Shown: positions 25,449 through 34,107, counted from the stretch's first letter. The stretch: DNA of 64,000 bases from Pedobacter sp. Leaf170 (GCF_920984665.1 NZ_CAKLBP010000008.1:1-64000); one strand, 5' to 3'. Made by a program: numbers and translations. The notes: generated from the letters alone by a model not told the origin.

Positions 25449-26033
25449 TTAGGTTGCCCAGGATTTTTGTCCTGGTTTTAATGGCGCATTACCATCGTAT
25501 CTTCCTGGTACAAGAACATACGAACGTGCTTTAGTACAGCCAATTTCTGAAGAATAATAACCTAATAAAGTCAAATCTCTGGCGGTGATGAAAAAGTAAA
25601 CCAAATCTTTATTTTCTTCAGATTTAGTTTCTTTTTGAGCTAATGACATCGCTCTTAAATCTACCATTAATTTAGTTCTTTCAGGAACCGTTAATGTAAC
25701 ATAACTTTTTTTGAAATCGCTTAATGATTTAGCCTGCAGTTCGCGAAAACCCTTGGCGAAAGAATTTTGCATTTCTTTCGGGTAGCAATCCTGCATCATC
25801 ATCGGGATAAATTTACCCAATCCGGCAGCTTTTGCTCCGGCAGATGATTTTGTGGTTGGTACAATAATGTCAGCGAATTCGGCAAAGATTTTCTCATCCT
25901 GCGGTGAGAATGATACAAAATTCTTTTCGTTTTCAGGGAGCGTGAAACCTTCGAATAAAACGCCCATTGTACTTGCCGAGATGGCTCCTCCCAACAAGAA
26001 AGCAACGTTTTTTAGTGCTTCTCTTCTATGCAT
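25449..26033 (-). CDS. Gluconate 2-dehydrogenase subunit 3 family protein, TAT hitch-hiker subunit
   Basis: The protein has 194 aa. The N-terminus MHRREALKNVAFLLGGA is a TAT signal with Arg-Arg. The mature protein is the small helical subunit found with GMC flavoproteins, with the typical early segment FSPQDEKIFAEFADIIVPTT and a conserved GAKAAGLGKF. This subunit is needed to export the partner GMC subunit, which lacks its own signal. It is the first gene of the oxidoreductase operon, 25 bp ahead of the GMC gene. The 254 bp upstream hold no gene and presumably contain the promoter. The name reflects the family only; gluconate is not implied as substrate. Confidence 0.88.
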   Translation of the reverse strand: MHRREALKNVAFLLGGAISASTMGVLFEGFTLPENEKNFVSFSPQDEKIFAEFADIIVPTTKSSAGAKAAGLGKFIPMMMQDCYPKEMQNSFAKGFRELQAKSLSDFKKSYVTLTVPERTKLMVDLRAMSLAQKETKSEENKDLVYFFITARDLTLLGYYSSEIGCTKARSYVLVPGRYDGNAPLKPGQKSWAT

Positions 26034-26115
26034 TGTTTAGTTGTTTTATATATTTTGGTTGTAATATATTGAATAAGTAATATTATAAATTTATGCTCGC
26101 AATATTAAATCTGGT

Positions 26116-26130
26116 GTGTATAATTAACAC
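26116..26130. promoter_or_regulatory. Possible operator dyad GTGT-N7-ACAC upstream of the GMC operon
   Basis: GTGTATAATTAACAC is a dyad with the same outer half-sites and spacing as the stronger GTGTA-N5-TACAC sites upstream of both susC genes. It lies 83 bp before the start of the small-subunit gene. One inner pair is mismatched and the sequence is AT-rich, so chance is a real alternative. Confidence 0.25.
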
Positions 26131-26287
26131 TATGCAATACTATTGTTACATCGCAGAATTGTTCTAAATAGAATACTTAAATTTAATTTGTTTAGGCATG
26201 TAAATTGCCATTATGCTCGTCAAAATCCTTGCTTTAACCTTAATTTTTTACCAATAATCACTTAGTTTATATCTGAATAAAAAACTT

Positions 26288-27193
26288 TTAAATAAGATTA
26301 TTTTTAATGTAATTATAGCTTTCACTAATACTTAAATATACATCTTTTTTTACCAAATCCTGCTCGGCAAAAATATAATCTACGCCCGCTATTTTAGAGG
26401 CGGCAAAGATGTTTTTAAAATCTATCTGGCCAGAGCCAACTTCAGAAAATACATTTTTATCAGCTTTGTCCATATCCTTAACATGAAACATTTTATACCT
26501 GCCCGGATTTTTCTTAAACATTTCTACCGGATTTAAGCCGGCGTTTACGGCCCAGAAAATATCCAGCTCAAAACCTACTAATTTAGCATCGGTTTCGTTG
26601 AGTAAAATGTCAAATCCGGTTTTACCGTTTCCTTGGTCTTTATATTCAAAATTATGGTTGTGATACGCTAATTTTAAACCAGATTTTTTACAAAGTTCGC
26701 CAGCTTGATTAAACAGCCCAGCCATTTTTTTATAGTCATCTAAACTTCCGGCGGTTCTTACGTTGGTTGGTAAAGCGGGTATCACAAAATATTTCTGACC
26801 AACTGTTGCTGCAATATCTATGTGTTGTTTTAAAACAGTATCACCTTTTCCTGATAAATAATCATTTGTGTTGTAATGGCCGCTTGGTGTTGTTAGGTTA
26901 TTATTTTTTAGTAAGCTGAGGAAATCTTTTGCCTCTAAGCCCCAGAAACCTTTAACCTCATACTTGCCAGGATAGCCATAGTAAGTTTCAACTTGATTAT
27001 ACCCAATGCTTGCTACTTTTTGTATGGTTGCATTTACATCAGCAGCAAGTTGCTCTCTTAAAGTAAAAAGGCCGATGCCAATTTTTGAAATTTTTGCCGG
27101 ATTTGCCAATGCTGAAGAAATGAATGATGGAGAAAGGTAAGCCGCTGCTGCCGCTAAGCCTGCTTTTTGTAAAAATGATCTTCTGTTTTCCAT
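26288..27193 (-). CDS. Exported sugar isomerase/epimerase-like TIM-barrel protein (3)
   Basis: The protein has 301 aa. MENRRSFLQKAGLAAAAAYLSPSF is a TAT-type signal (Arg4-Arg5). The barrel begins IGIGLFTLREQL and has LAYHNHNFEY, FELDIFWAV, MFHVKDMDKAD and YIFAEQDL. It is clearly related to the tandem pair at 14774-16526 but less similar to either than they are to each other. The last block has Ala-Glu-Gln where the pair has Val-Glu-His, a possible specificity difference. A terminator separates it from the upstream TonB receptor, and 254 bp separate it from the GMC operon, so it may be a single-gene unit. Confidence 0.82.
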   Translation of the reverse strand: MENRRSFLQKAGLAAAAAYLSPSFISSALANPAKISKIGIGLFTLREQLAADVNATIQKVASIGYNQVETYYGYPGKYEVKGFWGLEAKDFLSLLKNNNLTTPSGHYNTNDYLSGKGDTVLKQHIDIAATVGQKYFVIPALPTNVRTAGSLDDYKKMAGLFNQAGELCKKSGLKLAYHNHNFEYKDQGNGKTGFDILLNETDAKLVGFELDIFWAVNAGLNPVEMFKKNPGRYKMFHVKDMDKADKNVFSEVGSGQIDFKNIFAASKIAGVDYIFAEQDLVKKDVYLSISESYNYIKNNLI

Positions 27194-27211
27194 GATATTT
27201 TTTATTTAATT

Positions 27212-27240
27212 AAAAAGCCGGAGCGTATGCCCCGGCTTTA
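27212..27240 (-). terminator. Rho-independent terminator downstream of the TonB receptor
   Basis: AAAGCCGG (27214-27221) and CCGGCTTT (27232-27239) form a GC-rich stem. On the minus strand it is followed by TTTTT. It lies 4 bp after the receptor stop codon and before the TIM-barrel gene. Confidence 0.85.
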
Positions 27241-27243
27241 GTG

Positions 27244-30174
27244 TTAAAATGAATAAGCTAACGATCCCCAGAAAGTACGTTGAAGTAATGTTCTGCCAAT
27301 CATTAATTGACCAGGGGTAACTTTTGAGAAATCTCTGAATTGATCTCCACGTACATCGCCCTCTGTCAACACTTTTGCATCTAACAAGTTGTCTGCCCAA
27401 AATCTTATCGCTACTTTTTTAGTAAAGTTATAGCCTGCACCAGCTTTCATTACTACGTATGATGGTAGTTTATAGCTATCACTAGGAGAGGTATATCTAC
27501 TACCAACATAGTTTGCCGCAACATATAAGTTGAAATTTTTATGGTCATAATTTAGACCTAATTCTGTATTTAATACGGGTACACGCTCTGTTCTGTTGCC
27601 TGTAAAACTGTAAACACGTGAGCCAAATTCAGCAGCAACAGCAGCATTTCCGCTTGTGTTTGCTTCGTAATCTGTGTATTTAGAATCTTGTAATGTTCCT
27701 GTAAATCTAATGCTTAATGGTCTGGCAACTTTGTATGATACTTCATACTCTGCACTCCAGGTACGGGTAGAGCCAAAGGCAACTAAAGCTTGTTGTCCGG
27801 CCGCAGTTGTAGGAACGTTAATACTTAAAGATGTGTTTTTAATTGCTGAGTAACTACCCGATGCAAAAATTGCTAAGTTGTTTTTGGCATATTTAAAACC
27901 AATTTCGCCTAAATAAACCGGACGTTTTTTAATATTAGCTGCGTTATATGCTGATGCATTATAATCGCCAATGTTTGGTGCATTATAGGCTTTAGTAGCA
28001 CGGGCAAATATACTTGCTGTAGCATTTATTTTATAATTTGCACCTACTGATGCTGCCCAATTTGTTAAGGTTTCGTTATAACTTGTGTAACCTAAAATTG
28101 TTGGTGCCGATGCTGCTCTGATGTTAACCGTACCATCGGCGTTTAATGCATAATATGGTCTATCGCCTTTAACATTTTGGTTGTCAATCCTCGCCCCAAT
28201 ATCTAATCTCCATTGATCTGATAATTTTATCTCATCACCAGCGTAAAGAGATAGTGTTCTTGTATCGCCAATAAACGTATTTTTAGCTGTTATTGTTCTT
28301 TCTAACGAAGTTGGAGTTTGTAAAAGAATACTTGGATGTTCTTTAAACTCGGTGAAAGACCTAAAGCTATAACGTAAGTCATCTCGGTTATATTGGTGTA
28401 TGCCGGCGCCGATGTTTAGGCTATGGTTTTTAATGGTTTTCTTCAAATCTAAATAATCAACGATTTGAACATCACTATTAAATTGACCTTGCGCATTTGA
28501 AGTGATTACCTGATCGCCAGCTACAAAAGGGGAAATTGCACCACCTGGTAAATAATATGGTGTTGTTGCTGTTCTTGCAGCAATGCCTCCAGGTGCGGTA
28601 TAAGTTACATCGGTATGTGTATTCTGATATCTGAAATTATTAGTGATTTGCCAACCAGCATCAGTTAAATAATTAAATTGAAAGCCGGCTGAACCTAACT
28701 TCGTATGCATTCCGTCAGTTAAACTGAAATTGTGTACGCCATTTAATGGATCGTTATAACTCCAATCTGTTTGTACCGGAATAATTGATTGCTTAGCCAT
28801 GTTGTAATCGCGGTATGTAGTCGGTTTACCGGTTCCATCATAAGGATAATAACTGGTTAGCAAGAACTGAACCTTATCATTTAAGTATTTACCATACACG
28901 CGAATAAAACCTTTGTTGTTTTTGAAATTAAAGGTCATGTTACCTTTAATTTGCCCACCTCTGTTTGCCGGATTAAAGCCTTGATCAACCACGCCGTTAT
29001 CTGTACGATAAAACCCACCAATGTTATACTTAATATTATCATTAATTTTTCCTCCGGTATTACCATCAAAGCGATACAGACCTTGAGAAAAACCTGTAGT
29101 AAATTTAACCTGTCCGTATTGTTTATCGGCACCCACGTAGCTGATGTTATTCACCACTGCACCTGGTGTATTTGCCTGAATAATTGATGCATTACCACCT
29201 CTTACGGCTTCAATATTTTGAATTGTTAAATCGGTTTTATAATACTGATCTACTGATGGTGTAGTGTTAAAGCCTGTTGGCAATAAAGGTAAGCCATCTT
29301 CTTGTATCCCTAAGAAAATATAACCTCCGGCTTGTGGAAATCCACGTACCCAAACGTTACCCGGACCATCACCACCTGTACTTTCTACTGTTAAACCGGG
29401 TATAGCTTTTAATAAATCGGTACTGTTCAAGGGTGCTCTGTTGGTGATATCTTTATTGCTTACGGAGGTTAATGCAACACTGCTTTCTAATTTTTTCTTC
29501 GGATTACCGCCTGTTACCACAACACTTTCTAACTGTAAATTATCTTCAGAGAGGCTGATGCTAATGTTTTCGTCGGCATTTCCGGCAGATAGCGTAACTT
29601 CTTTAGAAATATAACCTACATATCTAACCACCAGTACACGGCTGTCAACTGTTAAACCTTTTAAAGAGAAATTACCATTCTCATCAGTTGTGGTTCCTGT
29701 TGTTTTGCCCTTTACGCTTACCGATACGCCTGGAAGCGGGTTTCCTTTACCATCGGTAACTTTTCCGGTTACGGTTCCATCAAAAGTTTTTAACAGTTCG
29801 AGGTTGTTATTTGCGGGAATAGAATAAAGCAAAATTTGATCTTTAACTATTCTATATCCCACATCATAACGTTTTAGCGAATTCTCAAGAAAGTATTTAA
29901 GTTTTTGTTTTACTACGTTGATAGAAATTTTTCTGTCAGAATTTATAAGTTGCGGACTATAAACAAACTTTACGTTTGCTAAAAATTCTGTTTTTTCAAT
30001 AATTGTTTTAATATCTGTTTTATCGGCTCTTATAGAAATTTCTTTATTTAGAAATGCCTGAGCATCTGCGTTTTTAGCGAATGCTGCACAAGAAAATATT
30101 GTTATTGCAAGTATTTGGTAAATCGAAACTCTCATTGCATATATCGCCAGCGAAATAAGTTGATTTTTTTTCAT
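27244..30174 (-). CDS. FecA-type TonB-dependent receptor with STN domain
   Basis: The protein has 976 aa. After a signal segment (about 1-39, ending in KNADA) comes a secretin/TonB short N-terminal (STN) domain (about 40-120), then a carboxypeptidase-like regulatory domain (GTVTGKVTDGKGNPLPGVSV, about 130-210), a plug (about 225-340, with AIPGLTVESTGG and RGGNASIIQA) and a 22-strand-type barrel ending in a C-terminal aromatic (YSF). The STN domain signals to a FecR anti-sigma factor, and fecR and fecI homologues lie directly upstream, so ligand uptake should induce the system. It lacks the SusC-type length and there is no SusD gene. The ligand may be a small glycoside entering the adjacent pathway (inference). 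Confidence 0.9.
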   Translation of the reverse strand: MKKNQLISLAIYAMRVSIYQILAITIFSCAAFAKNADAQAFLNKEISIRADKTDIKTIIEKTEFLANVKFVYSPQLINSDRKISINVVKQKLKYFLENSLKRYDVGYRIVKDQILLYSIPANNNLELLKTFDGTVTGKVTDGKGNPLPGVSVSVKGKTTGTTTDENGNFSLKGLTVDSRVLVVRYVGYISKEVTLSAGNADENISISLSEDNLQLESVVVTGGNPKKKLESSVALTSVSNKDITNRAPLNSTDLLKAIPGLTVESTGGDGPGNVWVRGFPQAGGYIFLGIQEDGLPLLPTGFNTTPSVDQYYKTDLTIQNIEAVRGGNASIIQANTPGAVVNNISYVGADKQYGQVKFTTGFSQGLYRFDGNTGGKINDNIKYNIGGFYRTDNGVVDQGFNPANRGGQIKGNMTFNFKNNKGFIRVYGKYLNDKVQFLLTSYYPYDGTGKPTTYRDYNMAKQSIIPVQTDWSYNDPLNGVHNFSLTDGMHTKLGSAGFQFNYLTDAGWQITNNFRYQNTHTDVTYTAPGGIAARTATTPYYLPGGAISPFVAGDQVITSNAQGQFNSDVQIVDYLDLKKTIKNHSLNIGAGIHQYNRDDLRYSFRSFTEFKEHPSILLQTPTSLERTITAKNTFIGDTRTLSLYAGDEIKLSDQWRLDIGARIDNQNVKGDRPYYALNADGTVNIRAASAPTILGYTSYNETLTNWAASVGANYKINATASIFARATKAYNAPNIGDYNASAYNAANIKKRPVYLGEIGFKYAKNNLAIFASGSYSAIKNTSLSINVPTTAAGQQALVAFGSTRTWSAEYEVSYKVARPLSIRFTGTLQDSKYTDYEANTSGNAAVAAEFGSRVYSFTGNRTERVPVLNTELGLNYDHKNFNLYVAANYVGSRYTSPSDSYKLPSYVVMKAGAGYNFTKKVAIRFWADNLLDAKVLTEGDVRGDQFRDFSKVTPGQLMIGRTLLQRTFWGSLAYSF

Positions 30175-30367
30175 AAATTTGGTTATTGTTCATTAAATGA
30201 TTGGATTTATTGGACATAGAAATACCATGAATACATTCAGATGTATTTAACTCGCCGGCAATGCCCCACATTGTCGGCTTTGTTGTTTAAGAATATATTA
30301 TGGAAAATGTTACCGCCGCTAAGGGCTGTTGGTTAGTACTGCTCTTTTCATAATTTGTTTATATTGG

Positions 30368-31387
30368 TTAGTTTTTATTTGAAACCACAATGCTGGTTCC
30401 TTTAATTTGATATTTGCTTGAAATAGATCCGCAAACAAGGTCAAGTTGCTCATACAGCCCTTTTTTGCTTAAATCTCCGGTAAATGTGTAGCCTACTATT
30501 TTTTCATTATCAGAAATGATATCAATACCATAAGCTTCGGTAAGTGTTTCGAAAATCGACTTTAAACTTTCTTCTTTAAAGTTGTAATTAAGGCTTGTTG
30601 CCACATTATAGGCCTCCGCCAGCGGAATTGGCTTATCAACTAAAGTTTTATTTAGGTTGTGATTGGCAAAAACACCTTTTTGGTTAGGTTTTAACAAAAT
30701 TGGTTGTGCAACCTTTTTATCATTCATGCTAAACAATGTGCTTTCCTCGTTTTCATTAACCTGAACTTTACCTGTTCTTACGGCTACTTGCGCAGGAATA
30801 CCATCTTTTGCCGATTTAACATGAAAACTTGTGCCTAAAACTTTAACAATTAGATTGTTATTGTAAACATAGAATGGTTTTTTACGATTTTTACTCACCT
30901 CAAAAAAAGCATCGCCTTTTAAATAAACTGTTCTTTTGGTTGATGCAAACGATTCGGGATAAATAATTGTTGCCTTAGGTTTCAATTTTACCTTACTGCT
31001 ATCGCTGAAAAATATGTAAATAGGTGAATTACCATCATTAGTTTTAGTAATCAGATTTAGATTTTCATTGGCATCCATAAAAGATTGCTCTGCATGATTT
31101 TTATTTGCCATGTACAAGCCTCCAATAAAAAATGCAATCAAAATAGATGCAGCAATTGCAAATCCTGGCCAAAGTTTTCTGCTTTTAGAAGCAGATTTTT
31201 TCTCCTCTGCAGGATTAATCTTTAGCCAAATGCTGTCTTGCATTTCTGCTAATTCTACCGATGAAATATCCTGAAAGTTTTTGTTGTTTAAATTATGATA
31301 CCATTTATCCACCCAAAGCTTTTCAGCTTCTGTACATAAACCATTATTATAACGGTTTAATAAATCGATGAATGATTTTTGATTCAT
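30368..31387 (-). CDS. FecR-family anti-sigma factor
   Basis: The protein has 339 aa. A cytosolic N-terminal region of about 70 residues with conserved Trp residues (sigma-binding part) is followed by one membrane helix (about 73-93, GFAIAASILIAFFIGGLYMA). The periplasmic FecR domain contains VKLKPKATIIYP, GDAFFEVSKNRKKPFYVY and VKVLGTSFHVK. The C-terminal DUF4974 domain (NYNFKEESLKSIFETLTEAYG) is usual for Bacteroidetes FecR. It lies between the sigma factor and receptor genes, in the standard fecI-fecR-fecA order. It should hold the sigma factor inactive until the receptor STN domain signals. Confidence 0.93.
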   Translation of the reverse strand: MNQKSFIDLLNRYNNGLCTEAEKLWVDKWYHNLNNKNFQDISSVELAEMQDSIWLKINPAEEKKSASKSRKLWPGFAIAASILIAFFIGGLYMANKNHAEQSFMDANENLNLITKTNDGNSPIYIFFSDSSKVKLKPKATIIYPESFASTKRTVYLKGDAFFEVSKNRKKPFYVYNNNLIVKVLGTSFHVKSAKDGIPAQVAVRTGKVQVNENEESTLFSMNDKKVAQPILLKPNQKGVFANHNLNKTLVDKPIPLAEAYNVATSLNYNFKEESLKSIFETLTEAYGIDIISDNEKIVGYTFTGDLSKKGLYEQLDLVCGSISSKYQIKGTSIVVSNKN

Positions 31388-31492
31388 AAGGAAAAATATT
31401 TGGCTTTATACATACAAGTAACACGAAGCCCCTTAATCCCTAAACCTAAATTTTAAATTTTTATGAAAACTTTATAATCGACTGATTATCAA

Positions 31493-32053
31493 TTAGAAAA
31501 ATATATAAAAATTTTTAATATATTCCTTAATTCTTTTGATAGAGCGTGTAATGTGATACTCTACAGCCTTTTCAGATATATTTAATTCGGTAGAGATATC
31601 TTTTACAGATTGAAATTGATAGCGGCTTAATCTAAAAACTTCCTGGGTTTTTAATGGTAAAGAATTTATGCTATCTTCTATAATGCCTGATAAATCATTT
31701 AACGCAATGCTATGAGCGGTATCATCACTGTTTTCTGTATAATTTAAAGCCTGGTATTCTACATATTTATTTTCGGTAACCAAACTTCTGATATGGTTGA
31801 TAACGCTTAGTTTTAAAGCGCCAAATAGATAAGCCTGCAGATTCTCTATATTTAAGCTTTCTCTTTTTTCCCAAAGGGAAATAAATATATTTTGAACCAG
31901 TTCTTCGGCAATAACTTTATCGCCGGTTTTTTTAAAGGCTGCAACCAAAAGTTCTTTACTAAAAGCAAAATATATTTTTTCGTAAGCCAACTTATCACCA
32001 TGTTTTAGGCGGCTAAGCAAATCAATAGAATTTTCGGGCTCAATAGGGGTCAT
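31493..32053 (-). CDS. ECF RNA polymerase sigma factor (FecI-like)
   Basis: The protein has 186 aa with sigma-70 region 2 (about 22-90, DKVIAEELVQNIFISLWEKR) and region 4 (about 125-180, SLPLKTQEVFRLSRYQFQSV then the HTH DISTELNISEKAVEYHITRSI). It belongs to the Bacteroidetes FecI-like group that controls TonB receptors. The gene lies 105 bp upstream of fecR on the same strand. It probably activates the receptor promoter and perhaps the downstream catabolic genes, but no promoter motif for it could be identified from one copy. Confidence 0.93.
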   Translation of the reverse strand: MTPIEPENSIDLLSRLKHGDKLAYEKIYFAFSKELLVAAFKKTGDKVIAEELVQNIFISLWEKRESLNIENLQAYLFGALKLSVINHIRSLVTENKYVEYQALNYTENSDDTAHSIALNDLSGIIEDSINSLPLKTQEVFRLSRYQFQSVKDISTELNISEKAVEYHITRSIKRIKEYIKNFYIFF

Positions 32054-32219
32054 TACTTATTTTGGTCGACTACAATTATAGTAAATGTAATTAATTAATT
32101 TACCCGGCATTGCAAAAAAACAATTGCTGTAAGCTGGTTTTTCAAACTCATATTTTATATTCAGTTTCAAGGCTAATCACTTAGTTTAAATATTTTACAG
32201 CCCTTTTATCTCATTTTTA

Positions 32220-32227
32220 TAACTTTG
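32220..32227 (+). promoter_or_regulatory. Bacteroidetes-type -7 box upstream of the SDR dehydrogenase gene
   Basis: TAACTTTG is an exact TAnnTTTG match 19 bp before the ATG at 32247, giving a short leader. The gene is divergent from the sigma-factor gene across a 193-bp gap. Confidence 0.6.
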
Positions 32228-32246
32228 CTCATTCTCACCAAAATAT

Positions 32247-33194
32247 ATGAAAGAAAATATAGTTGTTTTAGGTTCAAATGGGCAAATTGGTACCGAGTTG
32301 GTAACTACTTTACGTAAAATATACGGCGATGACCATGTTGTAGCATGTGATATTCGCCGACCAGATTACGATATAAAAAATTCAGCGCCTTTCGAATTTG
32401 TAAACGTGCTCGATAAGGAAATGATAAAAGGCATTTTCCAAAAATATAAGCCAACGCAGGTTTATTTGTTGGCAGCTTTATTATCAGCCACAGGCGAGCA
32501 AAATCCTAAACTTGCCTGGGATTTAAATATGAATGGCTTGCTAAATGTTTTGGATTTAGCACTTGAATATAAAACTGCAAAGGTTTACTGGCCAAGCTCT
32601 ATTGCTGTTTTTGGTCCAAATTCGCCGAAAGATAATACACCGCAGTATTGCACCATGGACCCAAATACGGTTTATGGTATCAGTAAACTTGCCGGAGAGC
32701 GTTGGTGCGAATACTACAACCAGAAATATGGTTTAGATGTTCGAAGCATCCGTTACCCTGGCTTAATAAGCTGGAAAGCCGCTCCAGGTGGTGGAACAAC
32801 CGATTATGCCATACACATTTTTCATGAGGCTTTGAAAAAAGGAAGTTACCAAAGCTTTTTAAACGCAGGTTCTGAATTACCGATGATGTATATGGACGAT
32901 GCCATTCGTGGCACAATTGAATTAATGGATGCACCAGCAGATAAAATTTCTGTAAGAAGCAGTTATAATTTTGGTGGCGTAAGTTTTACACCAGAAATTT
33001 TAGCGTCAGAAATCAGGAAACATATTCCGGATTTTAAATTAACTTACAGCGATAAAGATCCCCGTCAGCAAATTGCTGATAGCTGGCCACGTTCTATTGA
33101 TGATAGCGTAGCTAATAAAGATTGGAACTGGAAACCTGAGTACGATTTATCGAAACTCACAATTGATATGTTAAATAATTTAAAGAAAAGCTAA
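32247..33194 (+). CDS. L-threonine 3-dehydrogenase, SDR (epimerase-like) type
   Basis: The protein has 315 aa. It is an extended short-chain dehydrogenase with NAD-binding GSNGQIG (9-15) and the catalytic Tyr143/Lys147 in TVYGISK. The overall pattern (VYWPSSIAVFGP, DVRSIRYPGLISWKAAPGGGTTDYA, PMMYMDDAIRGTIELM) is that of the SDR-type threonine dehydrogenases known from Flavobacterium and animals, not of UDP-glucose epimerases. These oxidise threonine to 2-amino-3-oxobutyrate. The partner ligase gene kbl is in the same window at 60951, about 28 kb away. Annotation as a generic NAD-dependent epimerase is the usual alternative. Confidence 0.85.
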   Translation: MKENIVVLGSNGQIGTELVTTLRKIYGDDHVVACDIRRPDYDIKNSAPFEFVNVLDKEMIKGIFQKYKPTQVYLLAALLSATGEQNPKLAWDLNMNGLLNVLDLALEYKTAKVYWPSSIAVFGPNSPKDNTPQYCTMDPNTVYGISKLAGERWCEYYNQKYGLDVRSIRYPGLISWKAAPGGGTTDYAIHIFHEALKKGSYQSFLNAGSELPMMYMDDAIRGTIELMDAPADKISVRSSYNFGGVSFTPEILASEIRKHIPDFKLTYSDKDPRQQIADSWPRSIDDSVANKDWNWKPEYDLSKLTIDMLNNLKKS

Positions 33195-33313
33195 AAGTTT
33201 AAAGCAAAAAGCTAAGAAACTAAAGCAAAATAAAAAAAATAAGGTAAACGGTTTAAGGTTTAGGGAAGTCTACCCGGTCTTGATACTCGATACTAAATAC
33301 TTGATACTAAAAA
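33195..33313. repeat. Low-complexity direct repeats in the tdh-yebC gap
   Basis: The gap holds two kinds of short repeat: AAAGCAAAAAGCTAAG / AAACTAAAGCAAAA units at 33200-33228 and GATACTCGATACTAAATACT / TTGATACTAAAA units ending at 33311. A GGTTTAAGGTTTAGGG segment near 33250 is related to the hairpin at 23659. No promoter could be picked out. Confidence 0.45.
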
Positions 33314-34042
33314 ATGGGAAGAGCATTCGAATTTAGAAAAGAGAGAAAATTTAAACGTTGGTCTAAAATGGCTGTACAATTTACCCGTATTGGTAAAGAT
33401 ATTGTAATGGCTGTTAAAGAATCGGGTCCGAATCCTGAAACCAATTCTCGTTTACGTACAGCCATGCAAAATGCGAAGGCTGTAAATATGCCAAAAGATA
33501 GGGTAGAAGCGGCAATTAAACGTGCTTCTGATAAATCTTTAGCCAACTACGAAGAAATTGTTTACGAAGGTTATGCGCCACACGGTGTTGCCGTTTTAAT
33601 TGAAACCGCAACCGATAATACAAACCGTACCGTAGCAAATGTGCGTAGTTATTTTAACAAAACGGATGGTTCTTTAGGCAAAACCGGTTCGCTGGATTTC
33701 GTTTTTAACCGCAAATCTATTTTTCGTTTTACAACTGCAGAACAGGTTGATTTGGAAGAATTAGAATTTGAACTAATTGATGCAGGCTTAGAAGAACTTT
33801 ATGTTGAAGCCGATGAAGAAGGCAACGATGTTATTGTGGCTCAGGGTGCTTTTGAAAGTTTTGGAACTTTACAGAAGGCTTTGGAAGAAAAAGGTGTTGA
33901 GTTGAAAAGCTCAAAATTAGAGCGTATTGCACTTTCGCACCACGAAGTTACCGAAGAACAAGCCGCAGATGTTTTAAAACTTATTGATAAGTTGGAAGAG
34001 GATGATGATGTGCAGGCGGTATATCATAATATGGCAGAGTAG
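33314..34042 (+). CDS. YebC/PmpR-family protein (TACO1-like)
   Basis: The protein has 242 aa with the three-domain YebC architecture. The N-terminal GRAFEFRKERKFKRWSKMA and FTRIGKDIVMAVKESGPNPE segments, the NMPKDRVEAAIKRA motif, the YEGYAPHGVAVLIE block and the acidic C-terminal EEDDDVQAVYHNM are standard. Members were first described as DNA-binding regulators (PmpR). More recent work assigns family members to translation of difficult proline-rich peptides on the ribosome, like mitochondrial TACO1. It has its own strong terminator. Flanking genes give no further clue. Confidence 0.92.
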   Translation: MGRAFEFRKERKFKRWSKMAVQFTRIGKDIVMAVKESGPNPETNSRLRTAMQNAKAVNMPKDRVEAAIKRASDKSLANYEEIVYEGYAPHGVAVLIETATDNTNRTVANVRSYFNKTDGSLGKTGSLDFVFNRKSIFRFTTAEQVDLEELEFELIDAGLEELYVEADEEGNDVIVAQGAFESFGTLQKALEEKGVELKSSKLERIALSHHEVTEEQAADVLKLIDKLEEDDDVQAVYHNMAE

Positions 34043-34061
34043 CACTACATACAATTCGCAA

Positions 34062-34107
34062 AAAAAAGGCTTGAAGATTTATTTCTTCAAGCCTTTTTTG
34101 TTTTTTT
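34062..34107 (+). terminator. Rho-independent terminator downstream of yebC
   Basis: AAAAGGCTTGAAGA (34064-34077) pairs with TCTTCAAGCCTTTT (34084-34097) around a short loop, followed by TTGTTTTTTT. The strong T-run and stem make it one of the clearest terminators here. Confidence 0.92.

Noticed and set aside
25449..26033. Gluconate metabolism as the role of the small subunit and GMC pair
   Set aside because: The gluconate name belongs to the subunit family; the surrounding DUF1080 and Gfo/Idh genes fit glycoside oxidation better.
30074..30271. 65-aa minus-strand frame over the TonB receptor start
   Set aside because: It overlaps the signal peptide coding region in another frame and has no independent support.
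32247..33194. UDP-glucose 4-epimerase
   Set aside because: The extended-SDR signature is shared, but the substrate-region blocks match SDR-type threonine dehydrogenase, and kbl is present in the window.
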